Shown here: positions 9,316-17,333 of the stretch, one piece after another | Layout: every line of letters starts with the position of its first letter | Numbering within the stretch: position 1 is the stretch's first letter | Origin: JAVKFF01 sp040226215 | Lineage (GTDB): Bacteria > Pseudomonadota > Alphaproteobacteria > DSM-16000 > Inquilinaceae | Reading direction: 5' to 3' | DNA: 64,000 nucleotides | Assembly (NCBI GenBank): GCA_040226215.1 | Contig: JAVKFF010000231.1 | Location: 53,112 to 117,111 of the forward strand | Position numbers and translations under genes: made by a program | Notes under the pieces: model-generated | What the model saw: only the letters and a program-made list of their open reading frames with translations | What the model was told of the DNA's origin: nothing | Databases searched by the model: none

Positions 9316-10374
9316 ATCGCAAACCAACCCGCCAGCATCGATGAAGCGGGGCTCGGTGAGCCCACGGCGCGCGACTGGAGCCGGATTGTCGCCGCCTACG
9401 CCAGCCCCGAGCCGAAGCGCAGCGTCGCACAACTGATCAACACGGTCGTTCCGATGGCCGGCATCTGGCTGGCCATGGTGCTTCTGGTGGATGTCGCCTA
9501 TTGGGCGACCCTGCTGCTTTCCATACCGGCTTCGGCGTTTCTCGTGCGGCTGTTCATGGTCCAGCACGATTGCGGTCACCGTTCATTGTTTCGGTCACCC
9601 GGTCTCAACGACTGGATCGGCCACATGATCGGCGTCCTGACAATGACGCCGCACGGCTATTGGCGACGCGCGCACAATATCCATCACGCGTCGTCCGGCG
9701 ATCTCGACAGACGGGGCATCGGCGCCGTCAAGCTGCTGACGGTGCGCGAGTACCTGAAACTGCCCCGCCTGCAGCGACTTGCCTACCGGCTATACCGCCA
9801 CCCGCTCTCGATTCTCGGGATCGGCCCGCTGTTCTTGTTCGTTCTCAAGTTCCGGCTGCCGCTGGATCTGCTGCGACACAATCCGCGCCAGCGCCGCAAG
9901 GTCCTGGCGAGCGTCATGCTGACCAACCTCGCCATCGCCGTTCTGCTCACCGGCCTGGGATTGTGGCTCGGCTTCGTGGACATGCTGATGCTGCAGGCGC
10001 CCATCGTGGTGATATCGTCGATCGCCGGCGTCTGGCTGTTCTACGTGCAGCACCAGTTCGACCATGCCTACTGGCGCCGGCACGAGCAGTGGGACTTCCA
10101 CACCGCGGCCGTCCAGGGCAGTTCTTTCTACGACCTGTCGCAGCCGCTGCGCTGGTTGACCGCGGACATTGGAATACACCACGTGCATCATCTCTCGAGC
10201 CGGATCCCGAACTACCGCCTGCGCGAGTGCCTGGCACGTCTGCCGGAACTTCCGGGTACAACCCGGCTCACCTTTCTGCAGAGCCTGCGATGCCTGCGTC
10301 TCGCGCTCTACGACGAGGAGAGGCGCCACATGGTGCCGTTTTCGGGTCTGAACGGTCGCGGATCCGTCGCGTAG
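9316..10374 (+). CDS. membrane fatty acid desaturase, non-canonical start
   Basis: An integral membrane di-iron desaturase with the three histidine boxes HDCGH, HNIHH and HHVHH and several hydrophobic segments; it introduces double bonds into membrane acyl chains. The first in-frame ATG (9454) would begin inside a membrane helix. The frame upstream of it encodes the typical N-terminus of the family (RDWSRIVAAYASPEPKRS, then a helix) but holds no ATG, GTG or TTG back to the stop at 9250. The best candidate start is ATC at 9316, six bases after AAGGA (9305-9309), giving ANQPASIDE. This may be a rare AUC start, a recent start-codon mutation or a sequence error. A terminator-like hairpin follows at 10462. 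Confidence 0.85.
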   Translation: MANQPASIDEAGLGEPTARDWSRIVAAYASPEPKRSVAQLINTVVPMAGIWLAMVLLVDVAYWATLLLSIPASAFLVRLFMVQHDCGHRSLFRSPGLNDWIGHMIGVLTMTPHGYWRRAHNIHHASSGDLDRRGIGAVKLLTVREYLKLPRLQRLAYRLYRHPLSILGIGPLFLFVLKFRLPLDLLRHNPRQRRKVLASVMLTNLAIAVLLTGLGLWLGFVDMLMLQAPIVVISSIAGVWLFYVQHQFDHAYWRRHEQWDFHTAAVQGSSFYDLSQPLRWLTADIGIHHVHHLSSRIPNYRLRECLARLPELPGTTRLTFLQSLRCLRLALYDEERRHMVPFSGLNGRGSVA

Positions 10375-10461
10375 CGGCAGAGGTACGACCGGGTCCGGAG
10401 TCATCGCGCCACCATCCCGAAGTTCGGCGCCGACCGCAAACCTGGCGCGGTTCAGACGAAC

Positions 10462-10489
10462 GAGGCCGCACAAGTCAATGTGCGGCCTC
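10462..10489 (+). terminator. perfect 11-bp hairpin after the desaturase gene
   Basis: GAGGCCGCACA (10462-10472) pairs with TGTGCGGCCTC (10479-10489) around a six-base loop. There is no T-run, so it is a weak terminator or an RNA end-protecting structure 87 bases after the desaturase stop. The rest of the 10375-10655 gap shows nothing else. Confidence 0.55.
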
Positions 10490-10655
10490 TCTCGGTTCAG
10501 CGCTGGGCAAGGTTCAATTGATGTGGTGCGGCACGGCCTTGAGCGCGGCGTCCGAGGATGGTTTGGCCTCGGACCAATTTCGCCCTGGCAGAGCCATCCC
10601 GCATGGATGCCCATCAGCCGCGGGGACGGGTACGCCTCATCGCAAGGAAGGAACC

Positions 10656-10763
10656 ATGCACCAGATCGTCTACATCGCCGGGGCCGCCGTCATCGTCGTT
10701 GCAGTGCTCAGCTTTGTCGGCGTGAGCCGACCACGCGCCACTGCTCGAGGAGCATTCCCTTGA
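10656..10763 (+). CDS. small single-pass membrane peptide
   Basis: 35 residues, MHQIVYIAGAAVIVVAVLSF followed by a short Arg-containing tail. One transmembrane helix covers most of it. A strong ribosome site (AAGGAAGGAA) ends three bases before the ATG, too good to be chance in this GC-rich DNA. Similar tiny 'IVYIVG-VVIVIAVLSF' peptides are widespread in Alphaproteobacteria, usually unannotated; function unknown. Confidence 0.65.
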   Translation: MHQIVYIAGAAVIVVAVLSFVGVSRPRATARGAFP

Positions 10764-10836
10764 CGTCTGAAATGACCTGCCACCACCGAGCGGTCCGGTT
10801 CGAGATGCTGCCCCGACTGAATCCGGGATTGGGCAG

Positions 10837-12441
10837 CTATCGGTAGCGCGCCAGCACGCCCGGCTCGGCGGCGAGTCCGAGCCGTGCCAAGGTGTCGCGG
10901 CGCATCGTTACTTTGTCGAGCTTGCCGGCGGCATTCTTGGGCAACTGGTTCAGGAACTCGATCAGACGGGGTACCTTGTATCCGGCGATCTGCGTCCGAC
11001 AGTGGCCGACCAGTTCCATCTCGGTGACAGCCGCGCCTGGCTTGAGAGTCACGGCGGCGACAATGCGCTCGCCCCATTCCGTATCAGGAATGCCATAGAC
11101 CGCGACGTCCAGCACCGCCGGGTGGTCGGCCAGCGCCTGCTCGACCTCGCGGGCGTAGACGTTGAAACCACCGGTGATGATCATGTCCTTGGAGCGGCCG
11201 ACGATATAGACGAAGCCGTCCTCATCGCGATAGCCGAGGTCGCCGGTCCACAGCCAGCCGTCGCGGTAGGCGGCCTGCTCGGCCTCTGGCTGGCGCCAGT
11301 AGCGCGTCGCGATCGGACCGGTCGCCTCCAGCGTGATCTCGCCCACCGTTCCGCTCGGACACTCGGCGCCGTCCTCGTGGCGGATCGCCAGGTTGACATT
11401 CACCGTCGTCCGGCCGCACGAGGCAAGCCGCCTGGTCAGCCGCTCGGGCCCGTCTGCGACGTGTTCCTCCGGCAGCAGCAGGGTAAGCGGCTGGGCGGCT
11501 TCGGTCAGCCCGTAGTGCTGACGGAAGATTGGCCCCAGATGCTCCAGCCCGCGGCGCAGCAGTGCCCGGTTGATCGGCGCCGTGCCGTAGTTGATGCGGG
11601 TCAGCGTCGGCAGCGTGCGTGGGTTGACGTCGAGATACTCGACCACGCGGGAGATCATGGTGGGCACGAGAAGCAAATGCGCCTCAGGCGTGTTGGCGAC
11701 CGTGTGGACCAGCAGTTCCGGGTCGAAATGGGGCAGCACGACGTTCTGCGCGCCGCGCATCAGATAGGGCAGGGCGTAGTTGCCGGCTGCGTGCGTCAGC
11801 GGCCCTGTATGGATCATCGTGTGGCCGGTACCGAGCGCATATTCCAGCGCCATGAAGAAGTTCACGAGCCGGCCGAAATGGGCGGCCTGGTCGTGGATCA
11901 CGCCCTTGGGCTTGCCGGTCGAGCCGGAGGTATACTGGATGCGGACGATGTCGGTGGAGCCGACCCAGACGTCGGGCTGGCTATCCGCGGCCTTGTCCAT
12001 CAGCGCGTCATAGGCGTGCCAGCCGGGCGCCAGTTCGCCCAGAGAGATCACCAGCGGCGGCGCCGCCATGCCGGCCGCCGCCTCCTCGATCACCGCTTCC
12101 AGCCCGTGTCCGACGACGACGGCGCTCGCCGCGCAGTCCTCCAGGATGGCGCGGTGCTCCCTCGCCGTGTGGCGGGCGTTGAGCGCGACCGACGCGAGAC
12201 CGGACTTGGCGATGCCGGAGACCACCTCAAGACTGTGCGGGCCGTTGGGCATCAACGTGCCGATGCGGTCGTTCTTCTCGAGACCAAGGCCGAGCAGGGC
12301 GTTGGCGAAGCGGTTGCAGCGCCGGTCGAGCTGCCGGAAGGAAAGGGCTTCGTCGCCGAACACGACGGCCGTCCGGTCCTCGTACTGACCGGCGGCCCAG
12401 CCGATCTCGCGGCCCGGGCGGAAGCGCTCTGGGATGATCAT
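10837..12441 (-). CDS. AMP-dependent acyl-CoA synthetase/ligase
   Basis: 534 residues of the ANL superfamily, which activates a carboxylic acid to acyl-AMP and then acyl-CoA. The P-loop YTSGSTGKPKG lies at 170-180, GLTEA is near the middle, the WTGDLGYRDEDG motif precedes the hinge, and the C-terminal catalytic Lys is about 507 (NAAGKLDK). Its start overlaps the stop of the carboxyltransferase gene by four bases, so the two form an operon. In context it would supply the acyl-CoA substrate for the carboxylase encoded around it. The acid is unknown. Confidence 0.92.
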   Translation of the reverse strand: MIIPERFRPGREIGWAAGQYEDRTAVVFGDEALSFRQLDRRCNRFANALLGLGLEKNDRIGTLMPNGPHSLEVVSGIAKSGLASVALNARHTAREHRAILEDCAASAVVVGHGLEAVIEEAAAGMAAPPLVISLGELAPGWHAYDALMDKAADSQPDVWVGSTDIVRIQYTSGSTGKPKGVIHDQAAHFGRLVNFFMALEYALGTGHTMIHTGPLTHAAGNYALPYLMRGAQNVVLPHFDPELLVHTVANTPEAHLLLVPTMISRVVEYLDVNPRTLPTLTRINYGTAPINRALLRRGLEHLGPIFRQHYGLTEAAQPLTLLLPEEHVADGPERLTRRLASCGRTTVNVNLAIRHEDGAECPSGTVGEITLEATGPIATRYWRQPEAEQAAYRDGWLWTGDLGYRDEDGFVYIVGRSKDMIITGGFNVYAREVEQALADHPAVLDVAVYGIPDTEWGERIVAAVTLKPGAAVTEMELVGHCRTQIAGYKVPRLIEFLNQLPKNAAGKLDKVTMRRDTLARLGLAAEPGVLARYR

Positions 12442-14012
12442 CGTCGCATGGTCCTGGTGCGGGGGCCGAGCTGCTCGGGCAGCAAACGGTAGGCGTCCTC
12501 GATCCAGTCGCAGAGGATCGGCCGGGTGCGGCGCGGATCGATGATGTCCGGCACGCCGAAACGCTCCGCGGTCCGGAAGGGCGAGGAGAGGTGCTCGTAC
12601 GCGCCGGTCAGTTCGGCGAGCCGGGCCCCCGGATCCTCCGCCGCCTCGATCTCCCGGCGATGGGCGGCGTAGACCCCGCCTTCCAGCGGCAGCGAGCCCC
12701 AGCGCGCCGACGGCCAGGCGAAATGCAGATTCAGCCCGCCAAGACGGCCATAGGCGGAGCCGGCGACGCCGAACAGGCGCCGCACGATGATCGAGGTCCA
12801 GGGCACGCGGCTCTGCTCGATCGCCCCCAGCAGCCGCACCGCGGCGCGGAAGGTGCCGGCCTTCTCCGCCTCCGGCCCGATCAGCACGCCGGGCTGGTCG
12901 ACGAAGGTGACGATGGGCAGGTGGAAGGTGTCGCAGAGGTCGACGAAGGTCTCCATCTTCTCCGCCGCGCCGCGCGACAGGCCGCCGCCATAGATGCGCG
13001 GATCATTGCCGATAACGCCGACCGGGCGGCCGGCGAGACGGCCCAGCATGGCGATCACCGAGCGGCCGTTGCCGGGAGCGATCTCGAACAGGCTGTCGCG
13101 GTCGAAGACGTGCGAGAGCAGCCGACGCATGTCGTAGATCTTCCGGCGCTGGCGCGGCACGATGGAGAGCAGCGCTTCGTCGGCCCGGTCGGAAGGGTCG
13201 TCGGTCTCGACGACGGGTGGCAGCTCGTGGACCGATCGCGGCAGGTAGGACAGGAAGCGGCGGACCTGGGCGAGGGCGTCGGCCTCGTCGTCGGCGGCGT
13301 TGTCGACCAGCCCGCTGCCGCGGGTATGCACCTCGGCCCCGCCCAGCGCTTCCTTGTCGACCTCGACGCCGGTGCCGGCCTTCACGAGATGGGGGCCGGC
13401 GGCGAAGACCTGCGACGTGCGCTTGACCATGACGGAAAAGTGGCTGGCCGCCACCTTGAACGCGCCGAGCCCGGCGCAGGCGCCCATGGCCACGCCGACG
13501 ACCGGCACCGTGCCCAGCAACTCGGCCGAGCGCCAGTCCGCATAGCCGGGGATCTTCGTCGCACCGGCCTTGTCGAGCAGCCGCACGCTGCCGCCGGCGG
13601 TCTCCACAAGACGCACCAGCGGCAGCCGCATCTCCAGCGCGTATTTCTCGGCATAGAGCCATTTCGCGGCGATCGCCGACTCCGACGAGCCGGCGCGCAC
13701 CGTGTAGTCGTCGGCGCTGACGACGAGCTTGCGGCCCTCGCTGCGGCCGGTGCCGACGACGCTGTTGGTGGGCGTGAAGTCGGTGAGCCGGTCGCCGTCA
13801 TAGCGGGCGCTACCGGCCAGGGCGCCGAGTTCGTGGAAGCTGCCGGGATCGACCAGAGCATCGATGCGCTCGCGCACCGTCAGCTTGCCGGCCGCGTGCT
13901 GCCGCGCCACCGCCGCATCACCGCCGAGCCCCTGGGCCAACAGGCGACGCCGGGCCAGGTCGTCGACCTCCTTCTGCCAGCCGTCGCCGGATCTATCGTC
14001 CCCGCCAGACAT
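12438..14012 (-). CDS. acyl-CoA carboxylase carboxyltransferase subunit (first copy)
   Basis: About 524 residues from MSGGDDRSG, with a full-length beta subunit layout: N-terminal half (KLTVRERIDALVDPGSFHELG) and C-terminal half (VDQPGVLIGPEAEK, then RRLFGVAGSAYG). It transfers CO2 from carboxybiotin to an acyl-CoA. It differs clearly from the second copy at 14184. Relative to that copy the C-terminal motif reads DQPGVLIG instead of DTPGFLVG, which suggests a changed active site. It is transcribed away from a GntR-type operator shared with the second copy. Confidence 0.9.
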   Translation of the reverse strand: MSGGDDRSGDGWQKEVDDLARRRLLAQGLGGDAAVARQHAAGKLTVRERIDALVDPGSFHELGALAGSARYDGDRLTDFTPTNSVVGTGRSEGRKLVVSADDYTVRAGSSESAIAAKWLYAEKYALEMRLPLVRLVETAGGSVRLLDKAGATKIPGYADWRSAELLGTVPVVGVAMGACAGLGAFKVAASHFSVMVKRTSQVFAAGPHLVKAGTGVEVDKEALGGAEVHTRGSGLVDNAADDEADALAQVRRFLSYLPRSVHELPPVVETDDPSDRADEALLSIVPRQRRKIYDMRRLLSHVFDRDSLFEIAPGNGRSVIAMLGRLAGRPVGVIGNDPRIYGGGLSRGAAEKMETFVDLCDTFHLPIVTFVDQPGVLIGPEAEKAGTFRAAVRLLGAIEQSRVPWTSIIVRRLFGVAGSAYGRLGGLNLHFAWPSARWGSLPLEGGVYAAHRREIEAAEDPGARLAELTGAYEHLSSPFRTAERFGVPDIIDPRRTRPILCDWIEDAYRLLPEQLGPRTRTMRR

Positions 14013-14039
14013 GCGCCGGACGATCCGCAATTGGGGCAG

Positions 14040-14079
14040 TTGTTGTCAAGCAGATTGTTGACAATCTGATTGTTGTCAT
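14040..14079. promoter_or_regulatory. three phased GntR-type operator boxes
   Basis: TTGTTGTCAA (14040), TTGTTGACAA (14055) and TTGTTGTCAT (14070) repeat at exactly 15-base intervals. The central one is the core of a palindrome with 8-base arms, CAGATTGT-TG-ACAATCTG (14051-14068). The TNGTnnnACNA-like form is that bound by FadR-type GntR regulators, and such a gene lies in the same module at 17334. The site is between two divergent carboxyltransferase genes and probably controls both. Confidence 0.7.
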
Positions 14080-14140
14080 GTGTTGTGACCAGGATCCCGA
14101 CGGGCGCGGCCGACCCACGGCCGGGGCACCACGATCCGAC

Positions 14141-14168
14141 CATGACGAGTTCACCATGACGAGTTCAC
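14141..14168 (+). repeat. 14-bp tandem duplication in a leader
   Basis: CATGACGAGTTCAC occurs twice in direct tandem (14141-14154 and 14155-14168), and a third copy begins with CATGA. It ends 15 bases before the ATG of the second carboxyltransferase. It is probably a slippage product; it adds extra ATG codons ahead of the gene. Confidence 0.8.
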
Positions 14169-14183
14169 CATGAGGGGCGCAAC

Positions 14184-15740
14184 ATGACGGGCGAGCGGGA
14201 CGACGACTACGCCAACATGCTGAACGGCCTGGCTGCGCGTCGTGAGGTGGCGCTGGGCATGGGTGGGGAGGAGCGGCTACGGCGGCGTCGCGAGGCCGGC
14301 GCGCTGAACGCGCGCGAGCGCATCGATCGGCTGCTCGATCCGGAGAGTTTCCGCGAACTCGGCCTGTTCGCCACCTCCGAGCGCCCGGAGGCCTGGGAGC
14401 GCACGCCAGCCGACGGCAAGATCACCGGCTTCGGGCGCATCGATGGCCGGCCCGTTCTGGTGGCAGCAAACGACTTCACGGTCATGGGCGCCTCGTCCAG
14501 CCCGACCAACATGCGCAAGCTGGCGCATGTGAAGCGCCTGGCGGCGGAGCGCGGCCAGCCCGTGATCTGGCTCGGCGAGAGCTCCGGCGCGCGCATTCCC
14601 GACATGATGGGCGCCAAGGGCATGGCGTCTTCCGGACAGGACCCGCAGCAATATACCCGCTACCGGGAATCGCCCTGGGTCAGCGGCGTGCTCGGCAACT
14701 GCTTCGGGTCCTCGACCTGGTACGCCTGCCTGTCGGACTTCGTGGTGATGCGCAAGGGCGCCGTGCTGGCGGTGGCCGGGCCGCGGGTAACCGGCGGCGC
14801 CATCGCCGAGACGGTCGATCCGGAGGAACTCGGCGGCTGGCGTCTGCACGCCGAGGAGACCGGCCTCGCCGACCAGGTCGTCGACACCGACGAGGAGGCG
14901 ATGGCGGCAATCCGCCGCTTCCTCTCCTACCTGCCCGGCAACGCCGAGACGCCGCCGCCGCGCGGCGATCCCGATTCCGAGGCCGGCCAGCCCGGCGAGG
15001 CGCTGCTCGACATCGTGCCGGTCAACCGCGGTCGGGTCTACGACATGCGCAAGCTGGTTGCCGCACTGGTCGACCGCGACAGCTTCCTGCCGCTCAAGCC
15101 GCGCTTCGGCAAGGCGGTGGTGACGGGATTTGCGCGCCTCGAGGGCCGCAGCGTCGGCATCGTCGCCAGCAACCCGATGGTCAAGGGCGGCGCGCTCGAC
15201 CCCGACGCCTGCTCCAAGGTGACCAGCTTCCTGGTGCTCTGCGACAGCTTCAACATTCCCCTCGTCTTCCTGGTCGACACGCCCGGCTTCCTGGTCGGCC
15301 GCGAGGGCGAGAGGAAGCGCGCACCGGGCCGCATCATGAACTACATGCAGGCCCTGCAGATGTGCAGCGTGCCGAAGATCGCGCTGGTCATCCGCAAGCT
15401 CTACGGCCAGGCCTATCTCAATTTCGGCGGCGGGCGGAACTCCGATGTGATCGGCGCCTGGCCAGGCGCGGAGATCAGCTTCATGGATCCGGAACTGGCG
15501 GTCCGGGTGGTGCATGGCGACCGCCTGCAGGTCGACGATCCGGATCGCTACCGTTCGGAACTGGCAGCCTTTCACGCCGACGCCTCGGCGGAGGCCATGG
15601 CCCGGCTCAACGCGGTCCAGGAGATCGTCGACCCGCGCCATACCCGCGCCTGGCTGGCCGGGATGCTGGACGGCCTGATGGGCGGTGCCGACGGCATTGT
15701 CTCTCGCCACCTTCTCGGCGGCTGGCCGATGACGCTTTAG
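14184..15740 (+). CDS. acyl-CoA carboxylase carboxyltransferase subunit (second copy)
   Basis: 518 residues with both carboxyltransferase halves. Motifs include LGESSGARIPDMMG in the N half and FLVDTPGFLVGREGE plus KLYGQAYLNFGGG in the C half. It belongs to the propionyl/methylcrotonyl-CoA carboxylase beta type. It leads the plus-strand operon with biotin carboxylase, biotin carrier protein and a GntR regulator, so it is probably the main catalytic partner. The acyl-CoA substrate cannot be read from sequence. Confidence 0.92.
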   Translation: MTGERDDDYANMLNGLAARREVALGMGGEERLRRRREAGALNARERIDRLLDPESFRELGLFATSERPEAWERTPADGKITGFGRIDGRPVLVAANDFTVMGASSSPTNMRKLAHVKRLAAERGQPVIWLGESSGARIPDMMGAKGMASSGQDPQQYTRYRESPWVSGVLGNCFGSSTWYACLSDFVVMRKGAVLAVAGPRVTGGAIAETVDPEELGGWRLHAEETGLADQVVDTDEEAMAAIRRFLSYLPGNAETPPPRGDPDSEAGQPGEALLDIVPVNRGRVYDMRKLVAALVDRDSFLPLKPRFGKAVVTGFARLEGRSVGIVASNPMVKGGALDPDACSKVTSFLVLCDSFNIPLVFLVDTPGFLVGREGERKRAPGRIMNYMQALQMCSVPKIALVIRKLYGQAYLNFGGGRNSDVIGAWPGAEISFMDPELAVRVVHGDRLQVDDPDRYRSELAAFHADASAEAMARLNAVQEIVDPRHTRAWLAGMLDGLMGGADGIVSRHLLGGWPMTL

Positions 15741-15757
15741 GCCGCGGAACAGCGCAG

Positions 15758-17092
15758 ATGTCCCGACGCATCCTCATCGCCAACCGCGGAGTCGCCGCCA
15801 CCCGCCTGATCCGCACGATCCGGGCGGGGGGAGACGTGCCGGTGGCGATCTGCTCCGAGGCGGACGAGGGCGCGCTCTGGTGCCGGCTGGCCGACGAGGT
15901 CCACTGCGTTGGCCCGGCGTCGGCCGCCGCATCCTATCTCAACGCCGATGCCATCCTCGACGTCGTTCGGGATCGCGGCATCGACGCCGTTCATCCGGGC
16001 TACGGCTTCCTCGCGGAAAGCCCGGCCTTCGCCACGGCGGTGCGCGACGCAGGCGTCACCTTCATCGGCCCGTCGCCGGACTGGCTGGACCGTTTCGGCG
16101 ACAAGACCCGGGCGCGCGATTTCCTCGCCGCCGAGGGTATGCCCGTCGTGCCGGCCTCGCCGCCATTCGGCCGCGACGTCGCCGATCTCGACGCCCTGGC
16201 GGCGGCGGTCGGGTATCCGCTGATGGTCAAACCCGCGGGCGGTGGCGGCGGCATCGGCATGGTGCGGGTCGACGCGCCGGCCACACTGGCGAAATCGGTG
16301 AAGCGGGCGGCGGACGTGGCCGGACGCTATTTTGGTGACGAGACGGTTTATCTCGAGCGCTGCCTCGACGACCCGCGCCATGTGGAATTCCAGATCGTCG
16401 GTGGAGCCAGCGGCTGCCGGCACCTGGGCGCGCGCGACTGCTCGGTGCAACGCCGTTTCCAGAAGGTGGTGGAGGAGACGCCGGTTCCGCTTCTCGACCC
16501 CACCACGGTCGCCGAGATGGCGGATCGGGCGGCTGCCATTCTGGGCCGCGTCGGCTATGACAGCCTGGGAACGGTGGAAATGCTCCATACCAGAGCCGAC
16601 GGCTTCGCCTTCCTGGAGGTCAATCCGCGCCTGCAGGTCGAGCACGGCATCACCGAGGCGGTTACCGGCATCGACCTCGTGGCGGCGCAGATGCGGCTGG
16701 CCACGGGCGCGACAGCGGCGGACGTGGTGCCGCCCGACGTCTCATTCGACGGCCACGCCATCGAGGTCAGGATCTACGCCGAGGATCCGGTGCGGCTGAT
16801 GCCCTCCCCCGGCCGGATAACCGAGATGGTGCTGCCCGATGGCGATGCGGTAAGGGTCGACGCGGGATACGCGGCCGGCGACACCGTCCCGCCCTACTAC
16901 GATCCGATGGTGGCGATCATGATCGCCCACGACGCCGACCGGGAGGCAGCCACCCGCACTCTGATCGAGGCGCTGGCCCGGACCCGGATCGAGGGCATCA
17001 AGACCAATATCCCGTTCCTCATGCGCATCCTTGAGAGTCCGGATTTCCGCACCGGCCGGGTGGGCACGGGGCTGGTCGGCCGGCTCAACTGA
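15758..17092 (+). CDS. biotin carboxylase subunit
   Basis: 444 residues from ATG 15758 (MSRRILIANRG). It uses ATP and bicarbonate to carboxylate biotin on the carrier protein. Visible features are HPGYGFLAES, an ATP-grasp glycine loop (GGGGGIGMV, near residue 160) and EVNPRLQVEHGITE (near 287). It has the AccC length, without the carrier domain that is fused in PccA/MccA proteins; the carrier is the next gene. It follows the carboxyltransferase by 17 bases. Confidence 0.94.
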   Translation: MSRRILIANRGVAATRLIRTIRAGGDVPVAICSEADEGALWCRLADEVHCVGPASAAASYLNADAILDVVRDRGIDAVHPGYGFLAESPAFATAVRDAGVTFIGPSPDWLDRFGDKTRARDFLAAEGMPVVPASPPFGRDVADLDALAAAVGYPLMVKPAGGGGGIGMVRVDAPATLAKSVKRAADVAGRYFGDETVYLERCLDDPRHVEFQIVGGASGCRHLGARDCSVQRRFQKVVEETPVPLLDPTTVAEMADRAAAILGRVGYDSLGTVEMLHTRADGFAFLEVNPRLQVEHGITEAVTGIDLVAAQMRLATGATAADVVPPDVSFDGHAIEVRIYAEDPVRLMPSPGRITEMVLPDGDAVRVDAGYAAGDTVPPYYDPMVAIMIAHDADREAATRTLIEALARTRIEGIKTNIPFLMRILESPDFRTGRVGTGLVGRLN

Positions 17093-17110
17093 GTTCGAGA
17101 GGAAGCGCGC

Positions 17111-17332
17111 ATGGCACGCATCGAGGTGAAGACGGACATCTCCGGAACGGTCTGGCAGATCGAGACGGCTCCCGGCGAGACGGTCGAGGAGGAAGGAGTG
17201 ATCCTGCTGATCGAGGCGATGAAGATGGAGATCCCGGTCATGGCGCCGGAAGCCGGCACGATCGTGGAGATCCTGGTCGCCGAGGGCGAACAGGTGGTCG
17301 AAGGCCAGGCCGTGGCCGTGCTGGACGCCTGA
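17111..17332 (+). CDS. biotin carboxyl carrier protein
   Basis: 73 residues forming just a biotinyl domain. The biotinylated lysine is Lys38 in IEAMKMEI, flanked by the usual glycines (SGTVWQI, PEAGTIVEI). It lacks the Pro/Ala-rich N-terminal region of AccB, so it is the short free-standing type often found in catabolic carboxylase operons. It shuttles carboxybiotin between the biotin carboxylase and the carboxyltransferases. Confidence 0.93.
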   Translation: MARIEVKTDISGTVWQIETAPGETVEEEGVILLIEAMKMEIPVMAPEAGTIVEILVAEGEQVVEGQAVAVLDA

Positions 17333-17333
17333 C

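Noticed and set aside
9454..10374. Desaturase starting at the internal ATG 9454
   Set aside because: This would remove the conserved RDW...PYA-type N-terminus that is plainly encoded upstream in frame.
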